From Penicillus capitatus (taxonomy: Eukaryota; Chlorophyta), in assembly GCA_965649825.1 (NCBI GenBank), contig OZ287702.1:310001-374000 (forward strand): a stretch of 64,000 nucleotides of DNA. The letters are read 5' to 3'. The translations under genes were made by a program, and so were the position numbers. Below are positions 22,193-34,112 of the stretch, piece by piece (the stretch's first letter is position 1; every line of letters begins with the position of its first letter). A model generated the notes under the pieces. The model made no database searches and was not told where the DNA came from. It saw nothing but the letters and a program-made list of their open reading frames with translations.

Positions 22193-23035
22193 TCATACAT
22201 GTGTCCGCGATACCGCCGATGTGCGAATGTCATTTGGAGATGACTTTTTGCGCTGCTTGCTGAAATACAAGGTCCCACATCCATGCTTCTTGTCCTGGAT
22301 GAAGTGTCCAACAAAAGTGTCACCGTTGGCATATCGTTCCGTTCCGCGACCTTCCCTGCAGCCAATGGCAAGGGCACGAATGCTGTATGGATGATGCTAG
22401 ACACGACTGTACCTGAGATCGTTCACCCATTCTCCTTCGTAAAGCGGCACTCGTGCTCCATGAGACATCACGCGACCTCGTCCGTTTCTTTTGCCTAGAG
22501 AATGACACTGCGTGCGTGCCTTCTCGAGATCCATCTTATATCTGTCTGGACCTTTGGCCCATTGTCCTTCGTAGTAGCAGTTGTTATGGGCATCATAGTA
22601 TACACCGTGTCCCTGCCAACACGATCAGAAGGGAGATCACGGATGGCGGCGCTTGATCAATGAGGCGGCTGATTACTGATGGTTGATCGCAATGCCATTC
22701 GCCTGTGTATACGAGTTTGTGTTCTCGGCCACGGCAACGGTAAAAAGCACCCAGCCCTTCCCTTTTGTTTCTCATCCATTTTCCAAAGTACTTGTCTCCA
22801 TTCTTATAGATCATACATCCATTCCCTGAACGGGATCGCATTCTTTCATGATGAGGGCCTCAAACCGTGCCGCCGATTTTGCCACCACTCTCCACGGTAA
22901 TTGCTACCGTCTGGAAAGTACACGGTCGCTCTCTCGCCGTTTTTTAACGTCTGCAGCGTTCATGAAGGGGATGGAAAAGAGCCCGTCGAGTGAGACTTTG
23001 TCGATCAAAGACGTGTTCGTCTGTTGCATTTCCAT
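22193..23035 (-). CDS. MORN-repeat protein
   Basis: At least six MORN repeats, assembled over six exons on the minus strand: PDGSNYRGEWWQNRRHG, KNGDKYFGKWMRNKREGLG, KLVYTGEWHCDQ, AHNNCYYEGQWAKG, RVPLYEGEWVNDLREGRG and NGDTFVGHFIQDKKHGCG. Introns (about 40-65 nt) all restore MORN spacing, e.g. 22857-22896 and 22619-22683. Start MEMQQTNTSLIDK at 23035. MORN proteins act as membrane-associated scaffolds in protists, often at the cortex, basal body or flagellum. No kinase or SET domain is attached, so this is a repeat-only protein of about 200 residues. The last exon may continue past the TGA at 22193 by another splice. The start is 108 nt from the divergent helicase start. Confidence 0.8.
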
Positions 23036-23109
23036 GCAGACGCTTTGCGGATCATGGACAACGGGATGTGACAATCGAGGCAAAGGGCAGGACGTCGTTC
23101 GGCAAATGT

Positions 23110-23120
23110 GATGTGACGTC
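23110..23120. promoter_or_regulatory. GATGTGACGTC element in divergent MORN/DDX56 promoter
   Basis: Second exact copy of the 11-mer, continuing to a full TGACGTCA palindrome (23114-23121). It lies 75 nt from the MORN start and 24 nt from the helicase start, within a 108-nt space that must hold both core promoters or 5' leaders. Confidence 0.5.
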
Positions 23121-23143
23121 AACGCCGCCAAGTCCAATACGCG

Positions 23144-24967
23144 ATGGGATTTGAGCATCTGGGACTCGATCCTCTCTGGATTCAGAGCGCCAAACGACGC
23201 GGATTTGTGACACCGACGCCCATACAGCGAGAATGCATTCCCGCTGTCCTCAAGGGACACGACGTTCTGGCTCTGTCCAAGACGGGCACAGGAAAAACAC
23301 TGGCTTACGTCCTGCCCATCCTGCACAAGCTTCAGAGCACAAATACTGGACATCAGCATCCTTGGAGCGTTCTCGTCCTCGTCCCGACCAAGGAGCTCAT
23401 TCTACAGGTCGGAACAACGACGAAGGATCTCTCTTGTGGAGATGTACTCGATATGCAGGTTCACGAGGAATTTCAGAAGACGATGCAGACCGTCGCTTTT
23501 GCTAACGTGCGGGTTTCTGCCTTCTGTCGTGCCCTTCCAACGACCGAAGCCGAGAGCAAAGATATGGGGTCAATTGTGATCTGCACGCCTCGGCAAATTT
23601 CTTCTCGGCCGCACAGCCCATCAGCATCCAATGGGCGATGGCTGGAGAACATCGAGACCTTGGTCATAGACGAGGCAGATTTGTTGCTCTCCTACGGCTA
23701 CGATGCCGATATGAAATCCATCTCCCCACGAGTGCTCGTTCTCTTTTCTCTCAGACATCTCACAACACTACTGTGCAGATCTCGAGGTCCTGTCAGTGCA
23801 TCCTGGCAAGTGCCACTCAGAGTCCCGATCTGAACGCGATTGTCAAGTTGGTGATGGAGAACCCGCAGAGAATCGATCTGTTAGGTGCGGAACAGCTGTC
23901 GACGTTGGGTGGCAAGATCGAACATAGCTATTTGAAATGTCCTCCGGAAGAGAAAGCGCTGCATGTCTATGCGCTCATTCAGTTCCACTCCATCGATGTG
24001 CCCATCATGATCTTCGTCAACAGCATCCACGAAGGATACCGATTGCATCTCTTCTTAGACTGCTTCAGAATTGCGAGCTCTCTGCTGCACAGAGAACTAC
24101 CACAAGATACTCGGCAACGACTCATTGAGGTCGGTCGGTAGAAATAGATAGTGGGAGAGTTTGCATCCGTCTGCTCATGACTGTAGGTCTTCAACAAAGG
24201 CCGTTGCGATGTGTTTATCATTGTGGACGATTTGCAGAGTCATATGTCGATTAAGGAGCAGCAAAAGGGTAAAGCGGCGATGAAGAGGACACCGAAAGAG
24301 GTTGAATTTGGAGTGGCACGCGGATTGGACTTCAAAAACGTCAAGACCGTTCTCAATGTCGACTTACCGCAAACAGTCAACGGTTATCTGCACCGGTAAT
24401 CCGTTGTCTAACAGCCTAACGAAAGCTGCATCCCCTTGCAGGGTGGGCAGGACGGGTCGTGCTGGAAGGAGTGGATTGGCGTTGAGTCTCTTCACGCGCG
24501 ACGAAGACGAGGTGTTGCGGAAAGAGATTGCGCGACAGGTCGACAACGGTATGGCGTCAGAGGGAGGCCGTGTCGAAGAAGCATTTCATCCATTCCTCCA
24601 CTTCAATCCGAAGCACATCGATGCCCTTCGGTATCGAGCATCCGATGTGTTCCGCGCGGTAAACGCCAAGGCAATAAGAGACGCGCGAAGGAAGGACATT
24701 CGACAAGAGATTCTACGGTCCTCGGATGTCAGCAGTTATCTCGAGGCACATCCCGAAGAGAAGCGGTTGTTTGCGGCGCCAGCTTGCGCGAATCTCAAAC
24801 GCCGATTTGCAGATATCGAAAAACTGCCATCCTATGTACTGTCGCCCGAAAGCGCCCCTCGAACAACGGGCGAGACGAAGAAACCGAAATCGATTCCTAA
24901 AGTGGATCCGCTGTCCAGCAAGGCATCTCTTCGCAGACGAAGCAGAGGAAGGCGCGGCCGGATATGA
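23144..24967 (+). CDS. DEAD-box RNA helicase, DDX56/Dbp9 type
   Basis: Nucleolar helicase type required for large ribosomal subunit assembly. Motifs in order: Q motif GFVTPTPIQ, motif I SKTGTGKT, Ia PTKEL, II DEAD (VIDEADLLLSYGYDADM, typical of Dbp9/DDX56), III SAT (ILASATQSPDL), the RGLDF-NVKTVLNVDLPQ segment and VI HRVGRTGRAGRSG. The C-terminal region (FRAVNAKAIRDARRKDIRQE, then DIEKLPSYVLSPE) matches the family tail, ending in a basic stretch (RRRSRGRRGRI). Four introns: about 23408-23461 (in frame, no stop, removed on homology), 23729-23774, 24130-24187 and 24396-24441. Motif Ia has Lys where most helicases have Arg. Family call is firm. Confidence 0.88.
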
Positions 24968-25215
24968 GACGGATGTCTCCCTGAATATCTCGGCGATTGC
25001 CGCTGCGATACGTTCTCAAAGAGTTCATAGATGACGGTACGCTGTCATCGTTTCCACTGTCTCTTCGGTCGTGGAGACCATACTCTATACTGACGGTTGA
25101 TGCTGTCTGTCCATGGAGCGTACACGATTGTTTCTGCTTAACCGTCATTTTGTCACAAATAGGAGCGCGTCGCAGAAACACTGGCTAGTGTATTCTACGA
25201 AATTTGTTTTGAAGC
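24968..25215. other. Short intergenic spacer
   Basis: About 250 nt between two same-strand genes; no motif noticed. Confidence 0.6.
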
Positions 25216-27638
25216 ATGCCTTTCTCGCGCAAGTCCGGAGAAGAATCCTGTTCCAATAACAACAGGAAGAAGAACAGGACGGTTCGCGCCGTAACACCTA
25301 CGTCCCTCTTTTGCTCACCTCGAAACAAGAAAGAACGTGAAGGAGAACGCGCGCGCATGCGTCAACAGCAGGTGGCGTCCTTTTCTCCAGCTGGAAATCA
25401 GCAAAGCATTGCCGAGAGTCCTCTGCGTCCTTATACGCCGCGTCCCCTCAAGGGACAACATTCTCCTTCGCCGCGACAGTCCACGCGGAGAGTCCGCCAT
25501 GCATCGTCTGATCATCTTTCGTTTTCGCCTCCAGTAGAGTCGGCATCGACGCCTTCTGGAAGAAAAACGGCTGGAATGTATTGTCCTCCTGCGGGAAGTG
25601 TTCGTACGATTCGAGACTATTTGTCCAACTCACTGTGGAGTGGAAGATCTGGGGGTGGATGCTGCACACCGGCAACGGAGTCTCAGACACCGACATCGGC
25701 TGTGTCGCGAGGTCATGTGGATGATGGACAGTCCGTTAAACAGTTCAACACATTTCGTGATTCAACTATGCATTCTTCTCAATCTCACCCAGAAACGGCT
25801 GATGTGTATTCTCAGGTATCCCTCTCTGCCTAACCGTCTCTTGATAGGTGTCGCTGTGCATGGCTCATGGTGTTGTGTTCTGCCGATGTAGACTGCAGAC
25901 CAAAATGACGACTGGCTCGGGGAGCAGCAAGAGGAAATGACTTCGCTGCTATCAGGAGAGCGAAAATGCCGAACTCCCGACGTCTGTTTTCGTACATCAG
26001 TGTCCCCTGCCTCGCGAACAAGACTTGAAGAGAAAAAGGCCGAAATTCACACGTCTCCCGCCCCTTACTCCGAGAGGTCTATCATCATCATCCCTCCCTG
26101 GCTCATGTGCTGAGCGTGGTCATATGGTAGACGAGGATCAGAATGGTATGGTTACAGCCACATCGTAAAGCGCTGTCAGTACTTAGAAGCTGAGGTCGAA
26201 TACCTGCGTGAGCGTGAAGCGGAGCTTCACGGCCGCGTTGTGGAGATGCAAGAAGAGAACACTCGACTCACACAAGAACTAAAAGCGCTTGATGAGAGAC
26301 ATCGTGAGGCGTTGGATGCCAAACGAACGGCACAGGAAGCCTGTTCGGACAACGAACACTCACTCAACCGACTGCACACCGTGTATAACAAAAAATCGCA
26401 AGAGTTCAATGAACTGAAGGCAATGATCAATGATCCATCACGTCTGCAGTGTACGTCATCGCTCTGTTGCTTGCAGACTGTGCTCGAGCACGAACGGGCG
26501 CATTGGATGGAATCCATGCAGCACGTTCAGGAACAGCTTATGAGGGAGAGACAGCGCTGTGACTACTATAGGTCAAGCGTAGTGAAGCAACCTGTTCTTT
26601 TGAACACCACTGACACGGGTGGGGCACCTGTCCAATTACTGCTGCATCGCTGAAGATTGTGTGGCTGTGTAGATATTTCATTGAACGATTTTTTCGAAGA
26701 TGGCACGACGCCCCCCACTTCGGATTTTCAAGCGGGAAACTTGTCGTCTTCGGTCAATAACTCTCCAGGTCTATCGCCGCGCACACTGGACGATCTAAGA
26801 GTAGAGAATAAACGGCTCCTGGACGAGAACAAGAGACTCAGGGAGGAATGCGACGCGTTAGAGTCTTGCAGAAAGATGTGTCAGCAAAGGCATAAACTTG
26901 ATATGCTGAAACAGGTATGCCTCCTCGTCACATCCATCCCCACAATTGTGCTCTAGCCTGTGTCTTGCAGGATGGCAATAAAGCATTTCAAGCAGGCAAA
27001 TATGAAGAAGCTCTAAGGTGTTATTCGGCAGCATTCGATGAAGTCCATGACGATCCTCGAATGTGTGCCGTTCTCCATTGCAACACAGCTGCTGCGCTGT
27101 ATAACATGGAGCGGTGCCAGACATCTCACCATCCATCACTGTGGCGTCTCAATCGCTGTGCCTGTGTAGGTTTCTTGGAGCAATCGTCAGCTGTTGCTGT
27201 GCCATAGAGTGTGATGAATCGTATCTGCGAGCGTATCAACGCCGAGCCAGTGCCTATGAAGCAATCGGTGACCTCTCTTCAGCTGTGCAAGATATCACGC
27301 ATCTAATAAACTCAGGCAGCAGCAATACGAGTGTCGCCCGAGATGCACAGTTGCATCTAACAGAACTTCAGCGCAAACTCAAACGATCAAAACCGATCGA
27401 CGCATACAAGATCCTGGGACTTCCTATGTCGGCGACCGGTACCGAGATCAAGTCTCAGTATCGCAAGTTGGCACTGCAGTTTCATCCGGATAAAGCACAA
27501 GAGAAGATTGGCACAGCCGAAGCTTTCAAACTTATTTCGCAATCCTATGCCGTGTTATCCGACGAAACACGGCGTAAGAAATATGATTTCACACTGTTGC
27601 GATCCCATCGCTCATCTCCGTCTCCAAGGCGGCAGTAA
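25216..27638 (+). CDS. Coiled-coil, TPR and J-domain protein
   Basis: Hsp70 co-chaperone with an unusual N-terminus. Residues 1-~200 are disordered, basic and Ser/Pro-rich (MPFSRKSGEESCSNNNRKKN). Introns at about 25816-25890 and 26070-26122 lead into a long coiled coil (YLEAEVEYLREREAELHGR; QEENTRLTQELKALDERHRE; LRVENKRLLDENKRLREECD). Next come TPR motifs (DGNKAFQAGKYEEALRCYSA; YLRAYQRRASAYEAIGDLS), as in DNAJC7, and finally a J domain with an intact HPD (YRKLALQFHPDKAQEKIG) near the end (AYKILGLPMSATGTEIKSQY). The TPR+J part alone would be a normal DNAJC7/TPR2-like protein; continuity with the coiled coil rests on the intron at about 26914-26970 joining KLDMLKQ to DGNKAFQ. Two separate genes remain possible. 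Confidence 0.75.
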
Positions 27639-28313
27639 ACAGAGAGCAGTCAGTTGAGGCATGCTTCAGTTTTTGACCTGTTCTTGACAAATAACACAAT
27701 ACAGGAAGGATAGAAAAAACGAAAGCTGGTGGGACAAGTAAGTAGATGATCAGTCAGTCAGACAGACCGTACTACGTATGTGCGTTCATGCGTCTTGTTC
27801 TCTGTCGCGAGTCATGCTTGCACAACACGTGCGTGCACGAGAACACGGAATCCGCCTGCTGTTTAAAAGTTCGGATGGAGAATTTTATGTCTTTGTTTCG
27901 CAGTAGTAGTCGTTGTTATCTTAGTCAGTGTTGATGATTCCTACCCAACTTCTTCCTACCCAATACTGTCTCCTGTTCTCCAACTATTAGATGACAATGG
28001 ACACTCCCTGTGCTTTTCGTTCGATGTGCGTTCTTTTTGTCGTTCCTTGGCTTTTATTTAAAGAGAAACGCCGCTGTTTTCATTAAATCTGCTGAATTTG
28101 TTGATTCGTCTCTCCTCGCTCTTCTACGGCTTTGCCCCCCATCTCTACCTATTGTTTGCCTTCAGATTCTCTAACTGTGAATAAACGAGACTTCAGGTCG
28201 CATGGTTAGCTATTTAATACACCGATGGCCGTAAAGATGGTACCCCTAAGAGATTGGTTCCACAAAGACCGACGATCTACCTGCATCTTTCCTACTGCAT
28301 CAATGCTTGTCAA
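27639..28313. other. Intergenic, convergent genes
   Basis: 3' flanks of the J-protein gene (+) and TBCD (-). T-rich stretches and one 62-codon frame without motif; nothing else seen. Confidence 0.6.
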
Positions 28314-31300
28314 TTACATGCCACGGGCAAAGTCTTCAACCAGAGTTTTGTACGATGCATTCTCATCCGTCACCTTCAATTTGGCGACGCCATCTGTTTT
28401 CTTTGGTGTTTTCTGTTTCCTGATCGGGACACGAATCTGCAAGATTTCTGAAAGCTTCTCTCTATGTCTGACGACGTCGTCCAGGGGTCCGTCCCATGCT
28501 GCTTCCAGCAGCACTTGAGATAATTCAATCATCATTGGTGTTTCCTCCTGGAAAAGCAGTTTCTCGTAGATCATCTCTGCCGTCTGTTTCCGAATGATCG
28601 GAAACCGATTTCCCAGAAGAACAAGCAGCTCCATCCATGCCGCCGTCGCCTGCGGTTCATCGAAGGCCAGAGCCGTCAAAAGAGATGCGCCGGTCATCAT
28701 CCTTGGAAAATCTGCCGTTCCTGACACGGCTGACTTTACTTTCTTAACCACCTAATCAAACAACGACGTCACGGACTGTGAGAATGCACACGAGATGTAA
28801 GACCTGTGACTTATGTTGATCTGCGATGCGTGCAAAGAGATCAGAGTGTTTGCAGATGGCGTCGATCGTCATCAACACAGGCGTCGCCATTCTCTTCGAA
28901 CGATTATACTGTGCACTGAGACGCATCAGCAACTCCATGAAATCGTGAAATCTCTCGCCGTCAAGACTCTGCAAGAATGCGATCAGTTTGACGACCACGG
29001 CATCCGAAAGCGACTTCTCCAGTCCTCCAATGCTTGCCATGAGTCCTTCCAGCAAGGCCACACGGTAGACGTCAAGCTCAAGGAACGGAACCATCGCCTC
29101 CACGCCCTTACACGTCCCGAATGCCGCTGAGACATCCTCGTCCACCATTGTGATCCTGTTCAGTGCTTCTCTGTGTGGGATCGTGAGGGATGGCTCGTCC
29201 ATCAGGGAGAGGAAGATCTGGACAGCGACCTGACGAATACTGGAGATACGTTCCACGGCGTTTCGCATGAGATAAGAGACGACACGTGTCACAAAAGCGT
29301 CTTCGATATGCACAGCTCGACTGAGAAGAACAAGAATTCGATGCAGTCCATGCATAGCTGCTTCGCGGATCCAGCTTCCAACATCGCCACGACGGTCGAT
29401 CGAATAATCTTCCATGCACGCGAAGAGTGTCTCCATGACCTCCTTCAAATACTCCACTTCAGTCTCGGTGATGCACGACGGCGCGTTGTGCATCTCACAG
29501 ACGACTTCGGTCAACGCTTTGACAGCATTGGCACGGGATTGTGCATCGCGATCGTCTTCTTTCGCTTCGATCTCTGTTGCTTTTCGCAGGGCGTCGATGC
29601 ATTCGTGCGTTTCTGGAAGGAGCAGTGTTTTGGGAAGATGTCCCATGGCCAAAGTGTATCCTCTTCTGAAAGCAACATTCTCGGAGGAGAGATGTCCCAG
29701 ATAGATCTTGGTCGTCGCTGCCGTTGCCTCTTCGATTTCGTCCGCACCGAACTCGCGTGATAAGGCATGAAGGGCCACGAGTGCGTCTGGAGGCACTTCT
29801 GGTTTGGGATGTCCAATACACTCATTCACCGTCGTCAACAGACGCAGTCGATGCTTCAAGGAACGTGTCAGATGCGATGAAGCAATCGATGCAATGATGT
29901 GTGAGACAGCTTGTCGCATCAGACTGCCCCCCTTGCCTCTGTAAAGACGCGCTTTCTCAATCTTGATGACAATATTGGCAACGGCCTTCAATCTGTCTTC
30001 CGGTATCTCAAACTCCTTTTCGATCAATGCTTGGACAACGGAGGCCAAAGAGAGACACGATCCGTGACGAAGGTCCAGATTGTTATCGACACACCATTCC
30101 AGCAGACGATCCAAAGCGTCACAGGCAAAGAATTCCATATCTATGGGGACGAGTTTTGCCAGGGCATCGGCAGTGAGCTGGCGCAAAGAGGCATCCCAGT
30201 GACCCACTTTTGTGTAGAGGAGATGTGCGATGAAATCGAAACCGTAGGCACCAAACTGAGCGACAGCTGGGGACACAACGAGATAGGCATGTGGGCGTTT
30301 GCTCAGTGTGAAGTAATCGGCACATTCAAGAATGGCCATGCCCTCAGGGACATTGCCCACTCGACCCACGCACTCCTGAAACGCTGCCGATGCTGCTCGA
30401 CGGCAGTTTACTTCCCGATCCAAACACGCTGTCGTCATCAGGACTGGTGATAACTGAGGCATGAACGGTGCCATGATCTCGGCATCGAAGGAACGGGCAC
30501 AGGCCCAGCATACATAACAAGCGGAATCTCTCACATTGGCACCGATACTGTAGGATCCTCTGTTAATGTCATACACCAATGCTTTCTCGATCAACGGTGC
30601 CAATGCAGGAATGCTCTCGGGGAGCAGAAGTCCGCGACGTGCCAGCTCGGCCACAGAGAGACATGCTCCGTGCCAACTGGCATCTTCTGCCGATTCAGAG
30701 AACAGTTCCAGGATGTAGGACAGCACTTCATCTGCCAGTTCCTTCGGTAACCGTGCACAGATGCGGCCGATGCCTTTGGAAGCTGTCCACCGAACATTGG
30801 TATCCTTGTCGGCGACGCCTGTCAACAGCACTTGGATCACATCCTCCACCTCTTCGGGAATATCGTAATCGGTCTCTTCTTCACCGTCATCTTTTGGCGC
30901 GTTATCTTTCTTCAGTGCCGAACCGAGGTGCGTTGTTTTCTGTGTGTATCTCCATTTGGGCGTAATCGGTGCCAGCAGGGTCAGGGCCAATCTCTGCACC
31001 AATTTCATGCCGAGTTTTCTGAGCAACAGACTTCCCTGGACCGTCGAGCTTTGCATAAGGAACGAAGCAACGGGCCAAAACTGATGTGCGTGTGGCAAGA
31101 GAGCGGATCTCTCTCCGTGTTTAAAGACAAACGACACTGCCTGTATGACACCCGTAACGTACAAAACGTCTCCTCTCTCATCCACGCCTCTCAATGTCTC
31201 CAATCCTCCAGACAAAAACTCTTCCAATGCATCCTTCAGGTCGGGACGCGTCAGGAGACGGTAGAGCAAGATGCATGCAAATTCTCGCACAGTTCCAGCT

Positions 31301-31833
31301 TCGTGCAGGAACTTGTTGCCCATGTCGACAATTCTTTGCACAACGGACGGTCCTTCGGTATCCAGACTCTTTAAATCAAAAGGAATGAGAGTCAAACTGG
31401 AGAGCCATAACATGAGTTGACATTGCGTCTGCCATATACCTTCCCCTTTCATCGGACGAAACTGCGTCAGCAGTGTGAGAATCGGCATGAAGCCTTTAAC
31501 ATCGACGGGGTAGAACTTCACCACGGATTTGTGTCCGCGGACATGACTGAGACACTGCAACAGAATGCAGAGATGTGTGATATACTCATGGTCATCATGC
31601 TTTCCTTGATGCGCCACATCGACAAGTGCCGTCGCGAGTGGCGTAATGATCGCTTCGAGATGCGGGTCGAGCAGTTCTGCGTGTTCCTGATAAATCGACA
31701 GTCGTCGCTGAAACGTCGAGATTTTGGTGGCCGCATCGGCGTCGCGACGTACAACATCGTGGACGATGCTAATCACTTCGTCGGCTTCGGCAAAAAAAGA
31801 CAAGGTACAAGAAGCGTCGTTTTCCGCGTCCAT
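28314..31833 (-). CDS. TBCD: Tubulin-folding cofactor D
   Basis: HEAT/ARM-repeat chaperone that captures beta-tubulin and assembles the alpha/beta heterodimer with cofactors B, C and E. One exon of 1025 codons carries most of the protein: YPVDVKGFMPILTLL, FRPMKGEGIWQTQCQLMLWL, TVREFACILLYRLLTRPD, DKDTNVRWTASKGIGRICAR, ASWHGACLSVAELARRGLL, GANVRDSACYVCWACARSFD, LDREVNCRRAASAAFQE, FIAHLLYTKVGHWDASLRQL and DLRHGSCLSLASV are all family blocks. A ~40-nt intron near 28735-28774 joins to a last exon (RFPIIRKQTAEMIYEKLLF). Total about 1160 residues, the usual length. Only one intron in 3.5 kb, in contrast to the intron-rich SMC4. A GATGTGACGTC element lies about 60 nt upstream. Implies a microtubule cytoskeleton using the standard tubulin-folding pathway. 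Confidence 0.95.
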
Positions 31834-31889
31834 CGTCCGTCGTTCGTTGTCCTGCTCCTTTCGTCCGTTCTTTCGTCCGTTGACAACTG

Positions 31890-31900
31890 GACGTCACATC
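31890..31900. promoter_or_regulatory. GATGTGACGTC element upstream of TBCD (inverted)
   Basis: On the plus strand it reads GACGTCACATC, so the TBCD strand carries the exact 11-mer, 57-67 nt upstream of the TBCD start. The divergent small gene starts at 32053, and its own start lies within ATGACGTC. Confidence 0.45.
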
Positions 31901-32052
31901 AACTGCCTCATCTCTTCTCGTCGCACGAACGCACATCCTGACCACTTGTCGGTTTGGACCCGGATTGCCAATGTCCACGTCCACCTTCTAGGCATATGAA
32001 TCGAAAAATCAGAAGCTCCCTTTGCTCGCCGAACCACCTCCACGTCGTCGCC

Positions 32053-32582
32053 ATGACGTCGGTCTACGATGCGCGTGAGGCTTCGCGCAGTTTACTTCTC
32101 AAGTGCTGTACCGTGAACTCTCCCACGTTATGGCACCGCAAAGTCGTTCGGTAGGTCTCTGTGCCAGAACCCTTGTGGACCAACTGACTTCTGTGCGTTT
32201 TAGCTGCTTGACGCAAATCTACTCGTCGTTGGACCGCGTTCAGAAGTTTACGCCGTTTCTGTTAAACTGCACGGCGAGTGCTGTTGACGCTTTGAACGCC
32301 ACGTTGGATTTTGTGTCCCATCTTGCGTCGTCGATACAGAAGCCCTGTACAGAAGAGGAGGAAGAGGAACTCGTACGTGTCCTTGCCAGACTCTGGGCGC
32401 TGTACGTCGAGCTGGACGATGGCTTGAAGCTGCAGGAAGTGACGACACCAGCACCGCACTTATTACCCAAACTTAAATGCCGGAGGAGTCGGGACTCGAC
32501 AACCCACGTAAAATCACCCTTAGCTCGGGTGTCCTTAACACGATTTCAGTCATACGATTCCAAAGATACGTCATCTGATTAG
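32053..32582 (+). CDS. Unrecognised small helical protein
   Basis: Two exons joined by an intron at about 32152-32204. The first starts MTSVYDAREASRSLLLKCC; the second reads CLTQIYSSLDRVQKFTPFLL and continues through a segment of helical character with an acidic run (PCTEEEEEELVRVLARLWAL). About 155 residues, ending in a basic Ser-rich tail. No family recognised. Helical N-terminus, short size and divergent position relative to TBCD are all that can be said. Splice signals are good (CG|GTAGGT and TTTTAG). Confidence 0.55.
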
Positions 32583-33364
32583 TCCAGAAATTTTTTGCGG
32601 AAACGACAATGGTGTGTCTGCGGTCTCGGTGGTAGAAATCATTGGTGACAGTGGTGTGTTTACGTACTCTCTTCGCTGCATCATGATCTATCATTTAGTT
32701 TTAGTAGATCTGTCTTCTTCAGGCATGTATTCTTTTTAAGATGTATGGAAGATTTGGAGAGAAGTGGAGTATATGTTTGTTGACGGGGTGTTCGATGTCT
32801 TGTCTGTGACAAGGACTCCTGATCTTTTCGGCTGACACTGAATTTTCTTGACATGATCTTCTCAGATCGACGCTGACGGCAACGAAGACGATTAGCAAGT
32901 CCTGTAGCCTATTGACAACACACCATACTGACAATGACCTTTTCAAAACTAGTGGGCCCATCAATCAAGCATCAATGGACTCGCCTTTCGATGTGAAACA
33001 AATGCGGAGCCGAGGCCGAGCCTAAGACAAACGACACCATAAGTTGTGAAGGTGGCCATGGTGGTCGTGGACGTGGACAAGGTGGTGATGATAATGATAA
33101 ACGAACGCAAAAAGGGTGCTCGTGAACGCAGCGACGAAAACGTACCCTTCTGGACGAGGTGGCGGGACCGATGTGACGGCAGTGGTCTCCAAGAGTGACC
33201 CTACATTGTCTTTTGCCTCATAGCCTAACCAACGCGATGCCTAGACCAGCGCGAGAGTGAAGTCTGCTAGACACTGTGCGAAAGAGAACGACGGTTTGGC
33301 TGTTACCAGATTCAAGGCGTCTTCCTTGAAGCGGACTTCTGGGGCAGAAGCAACGGTCGACGAC
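32583..33364. other. Intergenic
   Basis: No convincing gene. An 81-codon minus-strand frame (32719-32964) lacks motifs. GATGTGACGGC, a near match to the promoter element, occurs at 33170-33180, some 190 nt upstream of the next start. Confidence 0.5.
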
Positions 33365-34067
33365 ATGTCGATGCTCGCCGGGTTGAATGTCATGTCGTAC
33401 AATGCCGAGAACGAATCCCAAAGCGTCGCGCGTGACAGAATGGACCGTGCAACCGTGGTATCCCGTACAGAGGACAAGGCGCCGCACCTCGATCGCCGAA
33501 AAACGTCAACCGGAGGTCTGGGAGCCGGAGATTGATCATCAAAAGAGCTTTTCGAAAGAATCTGCCGCGAAGCTGCGTCAAGGACTCGAGAAATTCCGAG
33601 AGAGGTTCGACATGCCACAAGAAGTGCACGAACCGACAGAAACGGTCGAAAAAGAAGATTGCTGGAATGGCCCCTGTCTTTTGGCCTTCGAAGAATCGAA
33701 TGGGCACTTTGCGGGTCTCTTTCTGGACAAAGAGACATTGCAGTCACACTTGGTGCTTTCAGGCACAAAACAGCCGTCTTCTCCCATCGACTGCCGCTTC
33801 CTGGATGCCCAGGGATGCTATGATATGGACATAGCCGAGATCCATTGTCCGGCGAAATGCCAGCGCATAACCGTCGTCCACACAGGAGGCGATGCGGCTC
33901 GATTGAATTCAGAAGAAACCTCGACACCATCATTGACGTTTTGTTTTCGTTGCATTGAACTTTACGGCAATAGCACCCCGTCTTCTGCCTTGCGACCGTA
34001 CTTTGAGGGAGAAGATGTGATTGTGAATGTGGGAGTGATGTGGCTGTCTGGATGGAAGAACGAATAA
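33365..34067 (+). CDS. Unrecognised protein
   Basis: Two overlapping frames look coding. The first starts MSMLAGLNVMSYNAENESQ; the second carries the bulk (AAKLRQGLEKFRERFDMPQ, then CWNGPCLLAFEESNGHFAGL, HCPAKCQRITVVHTGGD and YFEGEDVIVNVGVMWLSGW) to the stop. A frame change between them around 33460-33520 needs an intron, possibly 61 nt, that I cannot fix. The main part is rich in alternating hydrophobic residues and Cys, suggesting a beta-rich fold. No known family. A 230-codon antisense frame covers much of the region but is less protein-like. Confidence 0.45.
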
Positions 34068-34112
34068 AATACAGAGATAGTCTTCCTCATGCACAAAGCA
34101 AAAGCGTTCAAA

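Noticed and set aside
33241-33933. 230-codon minus-strand frame
   Set aside because: It lies antisense to a plus-strand frame with more protein-like composition and has no motif or splice signal; Arg/Ser-rich shadow frames like this are common opposite real exons here.
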